Assembly: GCA_965153455.1 (NCBI GenBank)
Contig: OZ234498.1
Location: 7,998,001 to 8,062,000 of the forward strand
Reading direction: 5' to 3'
From: Sphagnum compactum
Taxonomy: Eukaryota; Bryophyta; Sphagnopsida; Sphagnales
DNA: 64,000 bases
Of this stretch, positions 1-12,300 are shown piece by piece; position 1 is the first letter of the stretch, and every line of letters starts with the position of its first letter. A model generated the notes under the pieces. The model did not search any database and was not told the origin of the DNA. It was given only the letters and a program-made list of their open reading frames with translations. A program made the position numbers and the translations under genes.

Positions 1-755
1 AAAAAATTTAATTTGATGTTTATAGTATAGTTTCTTTTCATATTTGACTATTCAAAAAAATAAAATAAATTTTTTAAAACAATGTTCATATGTTGAATTG
101 ACTTTACTAAACAGTTTTTAAATGCACGTATTTTGTAAAATTACATCTTATGACACATGTTACAAGAATGACACTAATATGCACATTAACATTTTATGCA
201 CTTTATAAATTAGTTGTTGGTCTAATATGTAGGCATGTGTTCGTCATCAACATTAATAATAAGGAACAAGTTAATTTAGTATTAAGTTTTTCTAATTTTC
301 AAAATTCCTTGCCTTAAAGCTTATTGTTACACTTAAAATCACATCAAATTCATAGCAACATCACAAAGACCTCAATCGAAAATTAAATTGATACGAACTT
401 GTTCATCTTTCAATATGTTCAATTTATTTTTTTTGATGTTAGCCCTCGTGTTTAATTATTCAAAATGTTATCCTTACACTATCAATGCATTTTGATTTGG
501 TTTTACACTTTCATTTGACCTAATTTTGGTGATATGTTTTAAAGGTAAAATGAAAGGTTTAAACTTGACTTTACTTGTAACAATGACATATTTTGTAACA
601 AGTTTTTGGATTTTGTGAAAAAACTTTTAAATCATTTGTTTTCAATGTTAAATGTAATTTTTTCAACAAAATTTTATTACTTATACAAAACCTTGAATAA
701 ACCTTTGTTCAAAATGAATAAAAAATTAAAAGTTTGGGCAAGCTCATTGCAAGCG
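1..755. other. AT-rich intergenic sequence, nothing recognised
   Basis: Very AT-rich sequence with frequent stops in all frames. No repeat, RNA gene or coding signal was seen. Confidence 0.6.
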
Positions 756-1244
756 TTATAGGAATGCTTCCCAAATGGTGTTGAACGCATTTAAGTTGTC
801 GGGAGTGAATAAAAATTCCCCTCCAAGAATGTTTTGAGGCAGACCGTCAAAAAGCTTCTCTGCTGGAATCTCAAGTGAAGGACCATCATATTTAACACCC
901 GTGTTCAATGTTAGAGATTGCATCAATCCTGGTATGCGACTGTAGTTAGCTGTGGACCAATTTGGTCGGATCCTAGGAACTTCCTCCCATCGCTCTACTA
1001 AAATTCGCCGGTCTCTCCGGTTGACGCTCAACACGATCACTATGCAAGTTCTCCCATCACTGTTGGTGATCCAAAAGACAGCATCTCTACGCAACATAGC
1101 AAGTGACTCTGACACACCAACCTCAATAACAAAACTTGGCCAGTCATTTTCCAATCGACGAGAATGGGGTATGTAACTAATATCTGCTTCCTTTGATCTA
1201 CCTCCACGGCCTCCAAATCTACTAGCTCCAGTTGCAAAAAGTGA
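756..1244 (-). pseudogene. 3' fragment of a fungal-type PD-(D/E)XK nuclease-like gene
   Basis: An uninterrupted minus-strand frame of about 162 codons ends at a stop at 756-758. It opens after a TAA at 1245-1247 with no good start codon, so the N-terminus is missing. In order it shows a Gly-rich segment followed by SKEADISY, then WPSFVIEVGVSES, LRRDAVFWI, a hydrophobic strand (IVIVLSVN), LVERWE, and a C-terminal GGEFLFTPDNL. From memory this order (acidic D, E-V-G, L-R-x-D-A-x-W, E-R-W-E) is typical of a Uma2-like PD-(D/E)XK family that is abundant in fungi; the Asp and Glu would be metal ligands. GC is clearly higher than in the flanks. No upstream exon with a clean splice acceptor was found. 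It could be a transferred fragment, an old plant gene or contaminating sequence; function is unproven. Confidence 0.6.
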
Positions 1245-1764
1245 TTACGCTCAAAACATGGCATATATGATTATATGACTACAAATGGTCACGAATAATG
1301 TCTTCGTCATAAATATTAAGTTTTTGCCGTAATGTTTGTTCATAATTTTAGAATTTTTCAACAATGACCTTAAAAAACAAGTATGACAATTGTTGGATCT
1401 AGTTATCATGCTCTTCAACAAATAAACTCTTTGGGGAATTTGAAGATTTTAGTAGTTTCAAACCATAGTTTAAATAAAAAGCTAGGTTTTTAACCAAAAA
1501 AATTAAATTTACTTTTGTGAAATGATAAATAATGATTTGTTTACAGCTTAAGTTTTATGTCACAAAACAAAAATTCACAGCTTTGTTTATTGCGTAACCT
1601 CTATTTCATCGCAATTCACATCATTTATTTTTATCAATATATAGAATAATAATCCACCAAAAATCATGCACCCACCCTTACTATATCAACCCCTTTTGAG
1701 AATATAGATTAACGAAGTTCAATTCAAGAAATAATGCGAGTTTTAAAAAGATAATCTTTAATGG
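1245..1764. other. AT-rich spacer
   Basis: No coding continuation of the upstream part of the neighbouring fragment and no repeat was seen here. Confidence 0.5.
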
Positions 1765-2055
1765 TCAAGGCCTAACAGATGTGCCATGTGGCATGTCCTA
1801 TGTCATGCTTAGGTGCCATGTGGGGTGGTTTAGGCCTAATTTATGTGCCGCATGGTATGGCTTAGGCCTAACATATATGACATGTCGTATGCCTTGTTTA
1901 AATATATGCCACGACATGGCTTAGACTTAACTTATATGTCATGTGGCATGTCATAGTTTAACCTATGTGTCATGTGGCATGGCCTAGGCTTAGCATATGT
2001 GCCATGTGGCATGGATGGAACCTAACCTATGTGCCATGTGGAATTGTTTAGGTTG
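1765..2055. repeat. degenerate tandem repeat, about 30-36 bp unit
   Basis: About nine diverged copies of a unit built around AACCTATGTGCCATGTGGCA and AGGCCTAA. The copies vary in length. The sequence is rich in CATG and the short palindrome AGGCCT. No coding frame runs through it. Confidence 0.8.
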
Positions 2056-2609
2056 AAAATTTTAATAAAAATTTGAATGATTGTGAGAGGGTTCAAGAAT
2101 ATTGATGATGCAAGTGTAATTTTTTTCAAACTAACATAAATGACAAAAGATCATGACAACTAAAGACCTAAAATTAGAATAAACAAAATCATTACGTAGT
2201 TTGTTGATAAAATTTTTAAAAAAAAGAATAACATGGTTTTGTTATAAATTATGCCATAATGAAAATTTATAAAGTGAATAATTTGAATTGTGGTTTGAAG
2301 ATAATTGATGAATCAGATCGTACAACCAACGATAATGTTCAACATTGGAAACCATGTGAAGATTAAGGTGTCATTGGTCTTACAAATATTTCCATAAATA
2401 ACTTTGGACACATCAGCACATGCATGGTTGATTTACAAGAAAATAACCAAAGTATCAAACTTTGAAAACAAATATGATAATACAAAGTTTGAGGGAGTTC
2501 AACTTCAAAATGAAAGCACATCTCTCATAGGACAAGATTTTCATCATAACGGTTGTATGTCAAAAATAAATTTAGGGATAATTTTCGAAATAATTTTTCA
2601 TTCACTTAT

Positions 2610-3770
2610 GTGACTTGGGTTGTGATCACATGTGCATAACTTGTGATCGCATGTAAAATATTCAATTATTAATTCTATTTATTATTTATTATTTAAAAGT
2701 TATGGTCGTATGTGCATAAGTGATTGCAAATTTAAAAAATCAATTAAAAAAAATAGTTTTTTTTTTTTTTTTTGGGGGTTGAGGTTGTGTGTGCACAATT
2801 CAGTTATTAAATTTTATTTTATTTTTGGATTTTTTGGGGTTGTGGTCACATGTGTGCAACTTGTAATCGTGCGTAAATTTTTATTTTTATTTTTTAAAAT
2901 AATTTATTAAGTTGTGTTCATATGTGTATAACTTGTGATCGCATGTAAAGAAAATAGTTATTAAAAAATGTAAAGTTTTTTTAGGGTTTTTTTTTGTTGT
3001 GTTTTTGTGTGCACAACTTTTGATCGCATTAAAAAATATTTATTTTAAAAAAATAACATTTAAAAAAAATGGGTTTTGGTTGTAATGTCCATAAATTGTG
3101 GTTGCTTGTAAGAAAAAAATCAGTTTAAAAAAAATATACAAGTTTAGTTTTTGGTTATTTTTTGGGTTATGGTCATGTGTGCACAAATTATGGTCACATG
3201 TAAATAAAATTTCACTTAGTAAAAAAAAAGTTTTTTTTTTTTGGGTTTTTTAAGGTTGTGGTCACTTGTGCACAAATTTTGGTGCATATAAATAGATGCA
3301 ATTATTAAAGATTAATTTTTTCATTTTTTTTTTGGGTTGCAGTTGCATGTAAAACAATTTTCAATTATCAAAGAGCACAAAAAAATAATTTGGGATTTGT
3401 TTTGGGTTGTGATAGCGTGTAAAAAATATTACAATTCCTAAAATAGATTTAAATTTTTTTTGGGTTGTCGTCGCATGTGGAGGTCTTGTACTGACATGTA
3501 AAAAAAAATCATTCATAATTTTTAGGGGTTTTTTGAAGTTGTGCTCGTTTGTGCACAAATTATGGTCACGTGTAAAGAAGAATTTAAGATACTAAATAAT
3601 AATAATATTTGTTTGACTTTTTTTTGGGTTGTGGGCATAGTCTTCACAAATTATGGTTGCCTATATTTTTTTTTCAGTTATTAAATTAAAAAAAAAGAAA
3701 ATTGAGTTTATTTTTGGGTTGTGATTGTACTCTACACAAATTAATGCAAATGTATGTGAGGCTTTTGATT
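2610..3770. repeat. degenerate tandem array, about 80 bp period
   Basis: About fifteen diverged copies. Each holds a core like GGTTGTGGTCACATGTGTGC, then an 'acttgtgatcgcatgtaaa' segment, then an A/T run. Copies are visible at about 2620, 2840, 2915, 3165, 3255, 3462, 3537, 3625 and 3717. Strand asymmetry is strong: T and G runs lie on the plus strand. Open frames here are produced by the repeat. Confidence 0.8.
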
Positions 3771-5040
3771 AAAAAATCTTTGATCAAAATCAATTATGCA
3801 ATGAATATGTGGAGTGTGACACATACATGTATCTGAATGCAATTATAAGTTGAGAAGGAAAAAAAATGACAAGAAACAATGATTTAAAATTGTGATAAAA
3901 TGAAAATTTATATCAATGATGAATGGGGTTCCAGTAAAATATTTTCTAGGTGAAACATTTAAAAGCTTGTGTATGTAGGTGATAGTTTAATGGAATATTT
4001 CAAGATTTGAAAGGCTTGAACTTTTAAAATTTGTCTATCGACTCTAATTGGATTCAATTCATTTCGAGTATTTGAGTGAGAAGGGTGTTCATTTGAATGA
4101 AGGTTGAAGTTTCAATTTGATTTTTTACAACATTCACCTTGGAAATAAGTTTATTGTTTTCAACTACAAACACAATTTAATGTTTACAACAAAAGAATCA
4201 ACATCCTTTCTTGAGGGTTCATGTAACCCTCAAACACCCATGACCATTGATTATTAAGCCTTCCTTTAATTTAGATCTCTCCCACACATACAAATGTGAA
4301 TGTTTAAACATAGGATTATGTTCATGTTATGCTTCATCCATTTTGGTGATGGGGTACATAACGTTCATTTGTTAGAATTTGATTGTTTAGTTATAGGTGG
4401 CAACATACATCATTCTTGGGCTGCCATGTATTTGATAGATTTTTTCAAGTTTGTGATCTTCTTCATTTTCAAACATGTTTTTAGTCCTTTAAAGGGCTAC
4501 ATGTGCACCCTCTAATGATCTAAACTTATCTTTGGACCCCATATGGAAAAGGCAATGCATGAATAAGAAGAAAACTTAAAATGCACTAAGTGTTCAATCA
4601 ATGGGCTGCATACCTTAATCTTGTGCTCCAAATATGACCTAGGTTGGAGATTGCAATTTTTTTATCTTAATAGATCATGCCTTATTAGTTTTAGAAACCC
4701 TTACTAATCACAAAATTGTCCCCTCCATGTGTTTATGTTTTTACAACATTTTAACAAGGTGTTCAAGATTAAGTGCTAATGAAATGTCGATTGATCATCA
4801 CAATGTGTTATAATGTCATCACTAACATCATATTAATGACTATATTAACACTATATTAACATTTAACTTTAAACACATTGTTAAAATATTATTAAAAACA
4901 CAAATACATGAAGAGGGCAAGTTTGTGATAAGTATGTCTCTTATGAAGTTGTCGATAATTTTTCTTGATAAACTGAATGAGACATTTTATTTGTCTAATA
5001 TTTAATTAAGGAGAATTGGGCTTTTTCTTAAATACCCAAG
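3771..5040. other. AT-rich intergenic sequence
   Basis: Short chance frames only (for example 4300-4515). No recognisable coding or repeat structure. Confidence 0.5.
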
Positions 5041-6171
5041 AAAAGTATACAACCTTGGTGACAACAATTTTAGGGATTGCTGTAGGTTTAAGATTTCTCA
5101 AGAATGTAGCTGCCATGGATCCCTGCATGAGCATTGCCATCCTAACCTGACAGAGCTTTGTTGCTTGCTTGTTCTACATGTGGAGGCAAGATGAGAAGGT
5201 GTCAAAAACCAATTCTATTTGTGCAATGCGTACAGAGCTCTACTGTTGACATGCTCTTCATTTCTAGGTGAAAGTCATGCAATACACTCCCACATGCTCT
5301 ATGGTGGTTATGGCTGTCAATGGGGTGTCCTTCTAATGCAAAGTAGATTTGAGCCCAAGATATGGGCAACATCTCTTACACCAATATATGTAATGAAGCA
5401 AATCTTTGACACTTCAACCAAGTGTATCATTAAATCAAAGAATCTACGCATGTACAACAAAAAACCACCTTTAGCTTTGTACACATCAGGAGGCTTGTAG
5501 AGCTAGTTTTAGTAAGATAGTTTCTCCTCAAAATCAATCAGTAAGCATCTTCCATCCCGAGTTGTGCAGTAACAAAGGGTTCATCCACCTCTCAAGTTTC
5601 CGTCTAGAAGAGTAGTTACAAGTGGTTCGTACTTGAGTTAGGATCTTCATTGTCAGTCCCTAGTCTTCTACATCTGACTTGTAGGAATTCAACTTGGACT
5701 TGTGTCATCTCCTGTCACACTTCAACTTCGAATTCTGGATTGGTGCCTTTATTAATACAGTTCAATTGAAAAAATCCTCATGCAAGCAAAGGGAACATTG
5801 TGAGGAAAATTGTCATAAGACCACAAGCTGCAAATCCGTTTATGCAGTATAGAATCATGCTCTAGTACCTGGAACTCTGGACCAAAGAAAAACAGATTTA
5901 CAAATTCTCCCTGTAAGCACTCTGTTTCAGGTCATTCAGAGTGTTTCATTTTCCCATCCAACAGCACCAATTCCCAGCAAACAGGAAGAAGACAAGGTGA
6001 GTATCAATTGAAAGGGTCATCAGAAGCCGACAAATAGATTGACCAACTTCAAGGGTTGGGTTGAGGGAACTTCCAGTTTAATGGAAGACTCCATCCTTTT
6101 GTTTGCAAAATGCCCGTTGTGGACAAATAGACATATCCTGGCTACCTAATAAGGGCATGGAAACCTGAAAG
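5041..6171. other. GC-richer block downstream of the SAP gene, probable 3' UTR plus spacer
   Basis: Composition changes to near 43-45% GC and stays so up to the SAP gene stop codon. A minus-strand AATAAA (plus-strand tttatt near 5747-5752) could end the SAP transcript with a 3' UTR of about 430 nt. The plus-strand frame 5219-5500 (93 aa) and an overlapping minus-strand frame of about 59 codons have no recognisable motif and are not called as genes. Confidence 0.4.
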
Positions 6172-7943
6172 TTACCGCTTCTGCTCCTTGAGAAGCCGTG
6201 CAATCAACTCCTCCTGCACATAGGCAAACTCATTACAATGCTAGCCACCTCACAAGAGCCACAAGTCATGGTGATGTGAAACCTAACTGATGAGCATTTA
6301 CAAATGGAAGAGCAACCATTTACAAAGCAACTGAGTGTTTAGAACCCATCATGGATGCTTCAAGAGAGAACCTTATTTCCCTTCACTGGTAGGTTCATCT
6401 CCTTGAGCATTGCCTTGAGCTGTTGCACAGTGCAGACCTGCAAATTCTTCCCAGAAAGTCTGCTTGATCCTCCCTCTGCCCCCCACCCAACCCCCCCACA
6501 CACATCGCACATGCACATGCATGCAATAAGTTCTCCAAGTCCCTTGATCATGGAGGGGTAGGGTTCCCAGTACTGATAGAATCACATCCCCTCACCTTTT
6601 CTATCAGGAGTACTGCCGTTAGCAGTGTTAGCCCTCTTCAATGCTGGCTTGTCCTCAAGCTGTCTCTCTGCAGGCCTGCCACATCAACAACATTGCCAAG
6701 AAAACCAACCTTGAACACCCAAAAGGAGCAAATCTGGACTAAACATTAATGATTATCTGCAGACTCTCTCTTGTTATATCACCAAACATCATGACTTATG
6801 TTTCTGTGATTTCCTCCCCTCTTAGCTCAATTCAAGAAGCACATGCTTGGAAATAACGGATGTGGCATGAGAAACACTTTTGTTGGTAGTGATTGGGATT
6901 GAAAAAAAATACCGTTTACCCTTCCCTTCCTCAGGAGTAGAAGCAGCAGCAGCAACAACCTTGCCTTTGCTGTCTTTTGCTTTCTGGTCTGTCCTGCCTT
7001 TCTCCCTTTTCAGTGTCAGTGCACGAATAAGGATGTTGGTGGAATCTGTTTTGATCAGCTGTTCATCTGAAGGAAACAGAGGAAATATGAAAAACAGCTA
7101 CCTCCCATAAACATCACAAAAATGAAGTAACCAAGCTCATAATATCAAGAATTGCAATTTTACAGCGTCAGCCAATTGCAGGAGGGAACAAACCTGGAGG
7201 GGCAGTGTCATGTTGGCATACATAAACCTTCATTCCACCCTGAAATTTAGAATGCCAAAGTTCATTACCAAACATGACAACATCATGGACTACACAAAGT
7301 TATGTTATAACCCTAAGATTGCTGCCCTAATATAGAGAGTATCTTATTTCAATGACAGCAGCTACAATTAGGCTTTTCAATTGATATAAATTAAGTTGAC
7401 AAAACCATTTGACAGTACAATCTGCTTCTCAACAAAACGCAAAGGGCAGAAACATGGGGGAAAGAAAACAGACAGAAACAAAAGAGAAAACCATGAGTAG
7501 GAGGTCACCTCCATGACCTAAAAAATGTTCGGCCAAAGGCCCTTGGCTAAAATCATTATTCAGTATCCAGTGGCAAACAATTTTTGTGACAACTTTCTAC
7601 TAAACAACATTCAATGAACTAAAATAGTCAGGAGAAAGTCTTTTGCAGCTACAATCATTTCGCTTTGAAGAAAATCAAGACACAAAATTAATTAATTCCA
7701 GGAATGAATACCTAACCCCACAAAACACATGTTATACGAGCCTGTTTCTCAATCAAGGAATTCACCACCGACCAGAGCTGTACAGAAAAGTGTGACGGCT
7801 CAAGGAGAAGGACCCCTAAAAAATGGAATGAGGCCGGAAATGTAGGGAAAATCTAAGCGTTTGTGTACCGTGCTAGTAACGGACGGCTGTGAAAAACATC
7901 CCCGGGATGGAAGATTTTGCAAGTACTGTGCTGCTCCCGCCAT
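6172..7943 (-). CDS. small SAP-domain protein, six exons
   Basis: The coding exons are 7943-7869, 7239-7194, 7066-6920, 6667-6596, 6475-6372 and 6213-6172. All introns are GT-AG and the phases agree, giving 161 aa. The protein starts MAGAAQYLQNLPSRG, then GGMKVYVCQHDTAPP and a conserved-looking block IKTDSTNILIRALTLKR (about residues 45-62). A Lys-rich low-complexity linker follows. A C-terminal SAP motif (about 127-160) contains VCTVQQLKAMLKEMNLPVKG and ends EELIARLLKEQKR. SAP motifs are helix-extended-helix modules that bind AT-rich DNA or RNA, so a nuclear chromatin or RNA role is inferred. I have seen similar short plant proteins but cannot give a symbol. The SAP motif is split by the last intron, which hides it from simple ORF scans. 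Confidence 0.85.
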
Positions 7944-8315
7944 CGCCCAACTTCGACCTGGAAGACAAAAGATCTATTATACCTATTCTCTTTTTTCCTT
8001 TAAAAAATTTTGAAAAAAAAAAAAGAAAAAAAAGTCTCAGTCTTGAGTTTCTGCTGCACCTGCACTCGCCTCACGTCTTGTCTTCCGTTGGTGTTATGGT
8101 CGCTGCTGTTGCTGCTTCCCTCCTGCCAAGCTTGCCTTTGCATCGCTACCCTCCTTCTCCTCCTCCTCCCCTTTCCCTGTTCTACTCTTCTTCTCCATTT
8201 TGGACAAAAGCCACTTTTGTGTGTGTGAAAAACGGTGTACATATTTATCAATGTTGGGCGGTTCTTCACTTGTATCAAGAACCTCCGGGTCTATAATTCT
8301 ATATATATATATCGT
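7944..8315 (-). promoter_or_regulatory. putative 5' leader and TATA-type promoter of the SAP gene
   Basis: Upstream of the start codon the minus strand is A/G-rich (the plus strand shows CT-rich runs at about 8040-8210). A TATATATATATA-like tract lies at 8301-8311. A start site near 8270 would give a leader of about 330 nt. The plus- and minus-strand frames here are low-complexity shadows. The exact start site is not visible from sequence. Confidence 0.45.
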
Positions 8316-8324
8316 CCTGTTTTG

Positions 8325-8545
8325 ACCCCTATTTTCTTTTTTCCTGATCGCCTCCACTACTGCTGCATATATTTTTACCTGTACAACTACTATAGTTACC
8401 TCCAACCTTGTGCATTAAACGCTAAGTTTCAGCATTTCATACCCAGATTTAATAAAACTTCCTTACTTTGCGGACCTCACTCAAAGAGGGATAGGGGATG
8501 AAAGGAGGCCTCAAGACATGGTGAAGATAGGATGATGACTTTAAT
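8325..8545. repeat. direct duplication, copy 1
   Basis: This segment matches 9077-9320 with moderate divergence. Shared landmarks in the same order are 'gccgcctcc'-like sequence, ACTACTATA, AACCTTGTGCATTAAA, GTTTCAGCATTTCAT, ACTTTGCG and 'gggatagggg'. It lies immediately upstream of the SAP gene TATA tract. Confidence 0.8.
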
Positions 8546-9076
8546 GAAAACTCTATTAAGTAGCTTTAATCATTGGGCTACCACAACGGCCTTTAAAAAC
8601 TTTTTTTTTTTTTTATAAAAAGATAGTTCAATTGTCTTGTTGTTGAGATTCAGAAATATTCAATCAGACCCAATTTTTCAAAATAATTATTGTTGTGACC
8701 AATATTGTCAATTATCAGTAGTCATAGTGGGGGTACAATATCTCCACTCTGATTCCATGCATCAAATATAATTGAGAACTTAGTTTTGGGTTCAACTTTT
8801 CAAGTTCGAGTTCTAATAATCAAACCCAATTTTGATTAAATTCTTTATTAAGTGGAGTAAAAGCCGAAATTTTTTAATCGTCAAAATTGGTGTTTAGTTC
8901 TTAAATGAATTTTTTTTTCCCAACAATAAAGTTATCCTCTCGCAATTAGGGGCGAGAACCACCAGTTTTGACATAATAAGGCATCAAACACTTAACTGGG
9001 AATGAATGTTTTTCAAGGAAAAATAACTGGGACCGAAACTAGTTTTTCCAGCAATTTTGGTGGTAAACTGAGTCTC

Positions 9077-9320
9077 ATCCTGTCTTTCCTTTTTGCTGAC
9101 CGCCTCCTCCACTGCTGCTTCATATAGTTTTACTGCCGGTGCTCCTACCTTTAGGACTACTATAATTAGTCTCGAACCTTGTGCATTAAATGTTGAGTTT
9201 CAGCATTTCATCCTAAGATTTGATATATAAAAAATTACTTTGCGAGAATACTCATGAAAGAAGGGATACGGGGTGAAAGCAGGCCCAAAGACAGGGTGAC
9301 TTTACAGATAACTCTAGTAC
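9077..9320. repeat. direct duplication, copy 2
   Basis: Second copy of 8325-8545, same orientation, about 750 bp further on and slightly longer because of small insertions. The sequence between the copies (8546-9076) is unrelated AT-rich DNA. Confidence 0.8.
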
Positions 9321-12300
9321 CGAAAAAATCCCTCAACAATCCCAACATTGAGAGCATGCCCAATAGCAACAAGAAACAAACCCTTTGAGTAGTCAAATGG
9401 TGTAAAATTGTTGCTAGCTAGCAAATACACCAATGTTGGCAAAGCCATGTAGTGATGCTCACATAAGGAAATTGACTCTCTTGGATTGGCCACCGGTAAT
9501 TATGATCGGCCCAAGTGAGGCAATTTAAATGGTCTATACTTTATTCAATCCACTTATGGAAGTTTAAGGGTGGAGATGTAAGAGGAATTACCATTGCTCC
9601 TTGGATGTGCTTAATATGGATAGAGAGTAAAACGGAGGCTATACAACTAGGCATGCTCTAACAAAGTCTCACACAAATAAAACACACATGAAAAGCAAGA
9701 GATGTGGTTGGATGTTAGAGTTAATTTTTTTGAGTGTAGATTTGTGTAGTGATAATTTAGTTCATTTTTTGTAACATCAAAGATGAGCTTATGGAGATTC
9801 TTTAATGGGGATTAACCCCACAAACACAAAAAAAAACTTGAAACCTCATTCACATTGAATTTGGTTGCAACAATAAAATTTTAAAAAACTACAATTTTAT
9901 TTTTATTTTGGCAATAAATACATCACAAATCCACAGTTGGATTTAGAAGATTATGAAGTTTGTAGTGCAAGGGCACCTGATTTTATGGCTACTACAAATA
10001 AATCATATATTTTCATATTATGGGAGCATATATATTTAATGAAAAAATTTGTATGCAAATCCACCATTAAGTTTGCAATAAACTTTATAATATGGGTTAC
10101 AACATTTTGTTTTGGGGAAAATTCTCACCACTTGGTGACCAAAAAAAAATCTAATGTGACTTGTACAAAGGGTTTTTGTGAAGAAAATGTGCCAAAGTCA
10201 CTAGATTTTGAGGAAAACATTTCTAAAATTGCCATACATATAATAGGTTCTACTAGTTCACCGAAATATATGAAGATTTTTTTAAAAATTCCACTTTTAT
10301 CTCTAACATGTAGCCAAATTCGGGTAATTACTTTTGTGGACAATCGTTAGTGTGGCTACATCATAAAATTGAAGGAAAAAAAAAAAACCTCATGGGTAAC
10401 ATTCTTTTTATATCAATTTGAATAAGGCAACCTTTGCATATACCTTGCATTTTTTCTTTTATTTTTTCACCATATGATGTTGTATCTTCAAATTCATTTG
10501 CATTTGGGGTTCCAAAAACCAGAAGAAGGATATCAATACTTTATTTAACCTAGTTTTTACAAATATTATCTCCACGACACAAATTTGATTGAAAAAATTT
10601 GAATAGTCCAAATTAAAATAATTTATGTGGTGGTAATAATTTTTCACTTGTGTACATTGATGTGCATAAAATTTTAGGTCAAATCTGAAAATGAAAAAAA
10701 TGCTTGAATAAATTTGTATGAACAATTTGGTTAGAAATGCAAAAAATGCTTGAATAAACTTGCATGAATTTCTTTTTGTTTTTTTTAGCATGATTACTTC
10801 CCACATGTGATGACCTACATTTCAAGTTACAAATTTTAAGCCTAATAAATACAAAAAATAAATAAATATTTTTTAAAATGACCAAAAGAAAGTCCTTTTC
10901 TTTGCAAACTTTAAAAATCGAATTACATTAAATTGAAATTTTTCATTTGTTTATTATATAATTAAATAAATTCAATGAACATGGGCAAACATAGATGCAA
11001 ACATTATTTGTCCATTAAAAGTTTTGACATCAATTGCATTATCTCAATGCATTCTTTTTTATTCCTTTTATAAAGAAGTCCAATTTGGACACCTTATATA
11101 ATTAGTTTAAAGGATTCAAAAAGACATTTTTATAGTGTCCAATTTTTCAATATATATTTATTAATTTAAATGACATCATCTTATTTATTGGTATACAACA
11201 ATCCACTGTAATTATAATGATGAAAAAATAGAAGTAAAATCCAAAATTGTCCTTGAGAGTTCCTAAAAATTAAACAACATTTTTGGTGTTTTCACAAGAT
11301 AATGTGTAGGTTTTAACGCCTTAAAATAAAAGTGATGTTGAAGTATGGGGCCTAGGTGAGGTGGAGCTTAATCTAATAACACATTCTAATAATGTCCCCC
11401 ACCCATGCAAGTAATATAACATAAGACACAAGGCAATTGTGAATTTGATATGCATAAACCATCATGAGGGAATGATGGATGTGTATGTCACAAAGTGGTC
11501 ACCCCTCTTGATGTGGAGGTATACACTTATTAAAGTATAAGGTGCCTCCATATAAGGTGCTTTGGACTCTAACATTAAAAGATTGTCATATTAGAATCTT
11601 GCCACCCTTTTGCCTTCACAAGGGGAATACATGTTTACATGAATTGAGTATTAATTCAATTGTCATGTTACAACTATCAACTAGCTTACATGGATGTTCA
11701 TGCCCTTGTCTTTTTGCTAACCTTGCTTTAATCCCACTACTTCCCACTACTTCCAACTATCAATGTCACCTTACAAAACTTTGAATTCTTTCACAAACAT
11801 TAATGGCCATCATGAATTCCTAAAATTCCTAAAGTGTTTCCCTAACTAGTTGAACTTCTAGTTTTACATTCCATAACCTAGCACATGTGCTTAAGCTTGA
11901 CATCAAAAGCATGACCTAAAAGCAACCTAATATTTATAAACAACCTAAATCCATATACTTGCACACAAAGATAATAACACATTACTAGGCTATTAATGAG
12001 GAATTCGAACTCCTTTGATAATGCATATCAAATACTTAACTTCCCATGTTATCTCAAATAGGAAATTAGTGGTAAAGAATTCTTTCACGTGTATTACTAA
12101 ATCAAACTCACAAATGTCACTCATATAGGCATGAAGGGTGTAATCATAGTAAAGTAAATGATTAAAATTAGCTTGTGAAAGTTGCTTGAAAGTGAATGTA
12201 AAGTAACAACAAAACCATATCAAAATATTGTTGTAAATTGAATGATTTTAATTGGATGATAAAATATAAGACACTTTGTTAATAATGTACATTAATTTAA

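Noticed and set aside
5219-5500. 93-aa plus-strand frame in the GC-richer block
   Set aside because: Both strands are open here and neither shows a domain or splice context. It probably lies in 3' UTR or spacer sequence.
7889-8405. Several overlapping frames on both strands near 8 kb
   Set aside because: CT/GA-rich leader of the SAP gene. All are low-complexity and mutually overlapping.
9937-10350. 137-aa plus-strand frame
   Set aside because: AT-driven codon use, no motif, no GC change, and an overlapping antisense frame of similar length.
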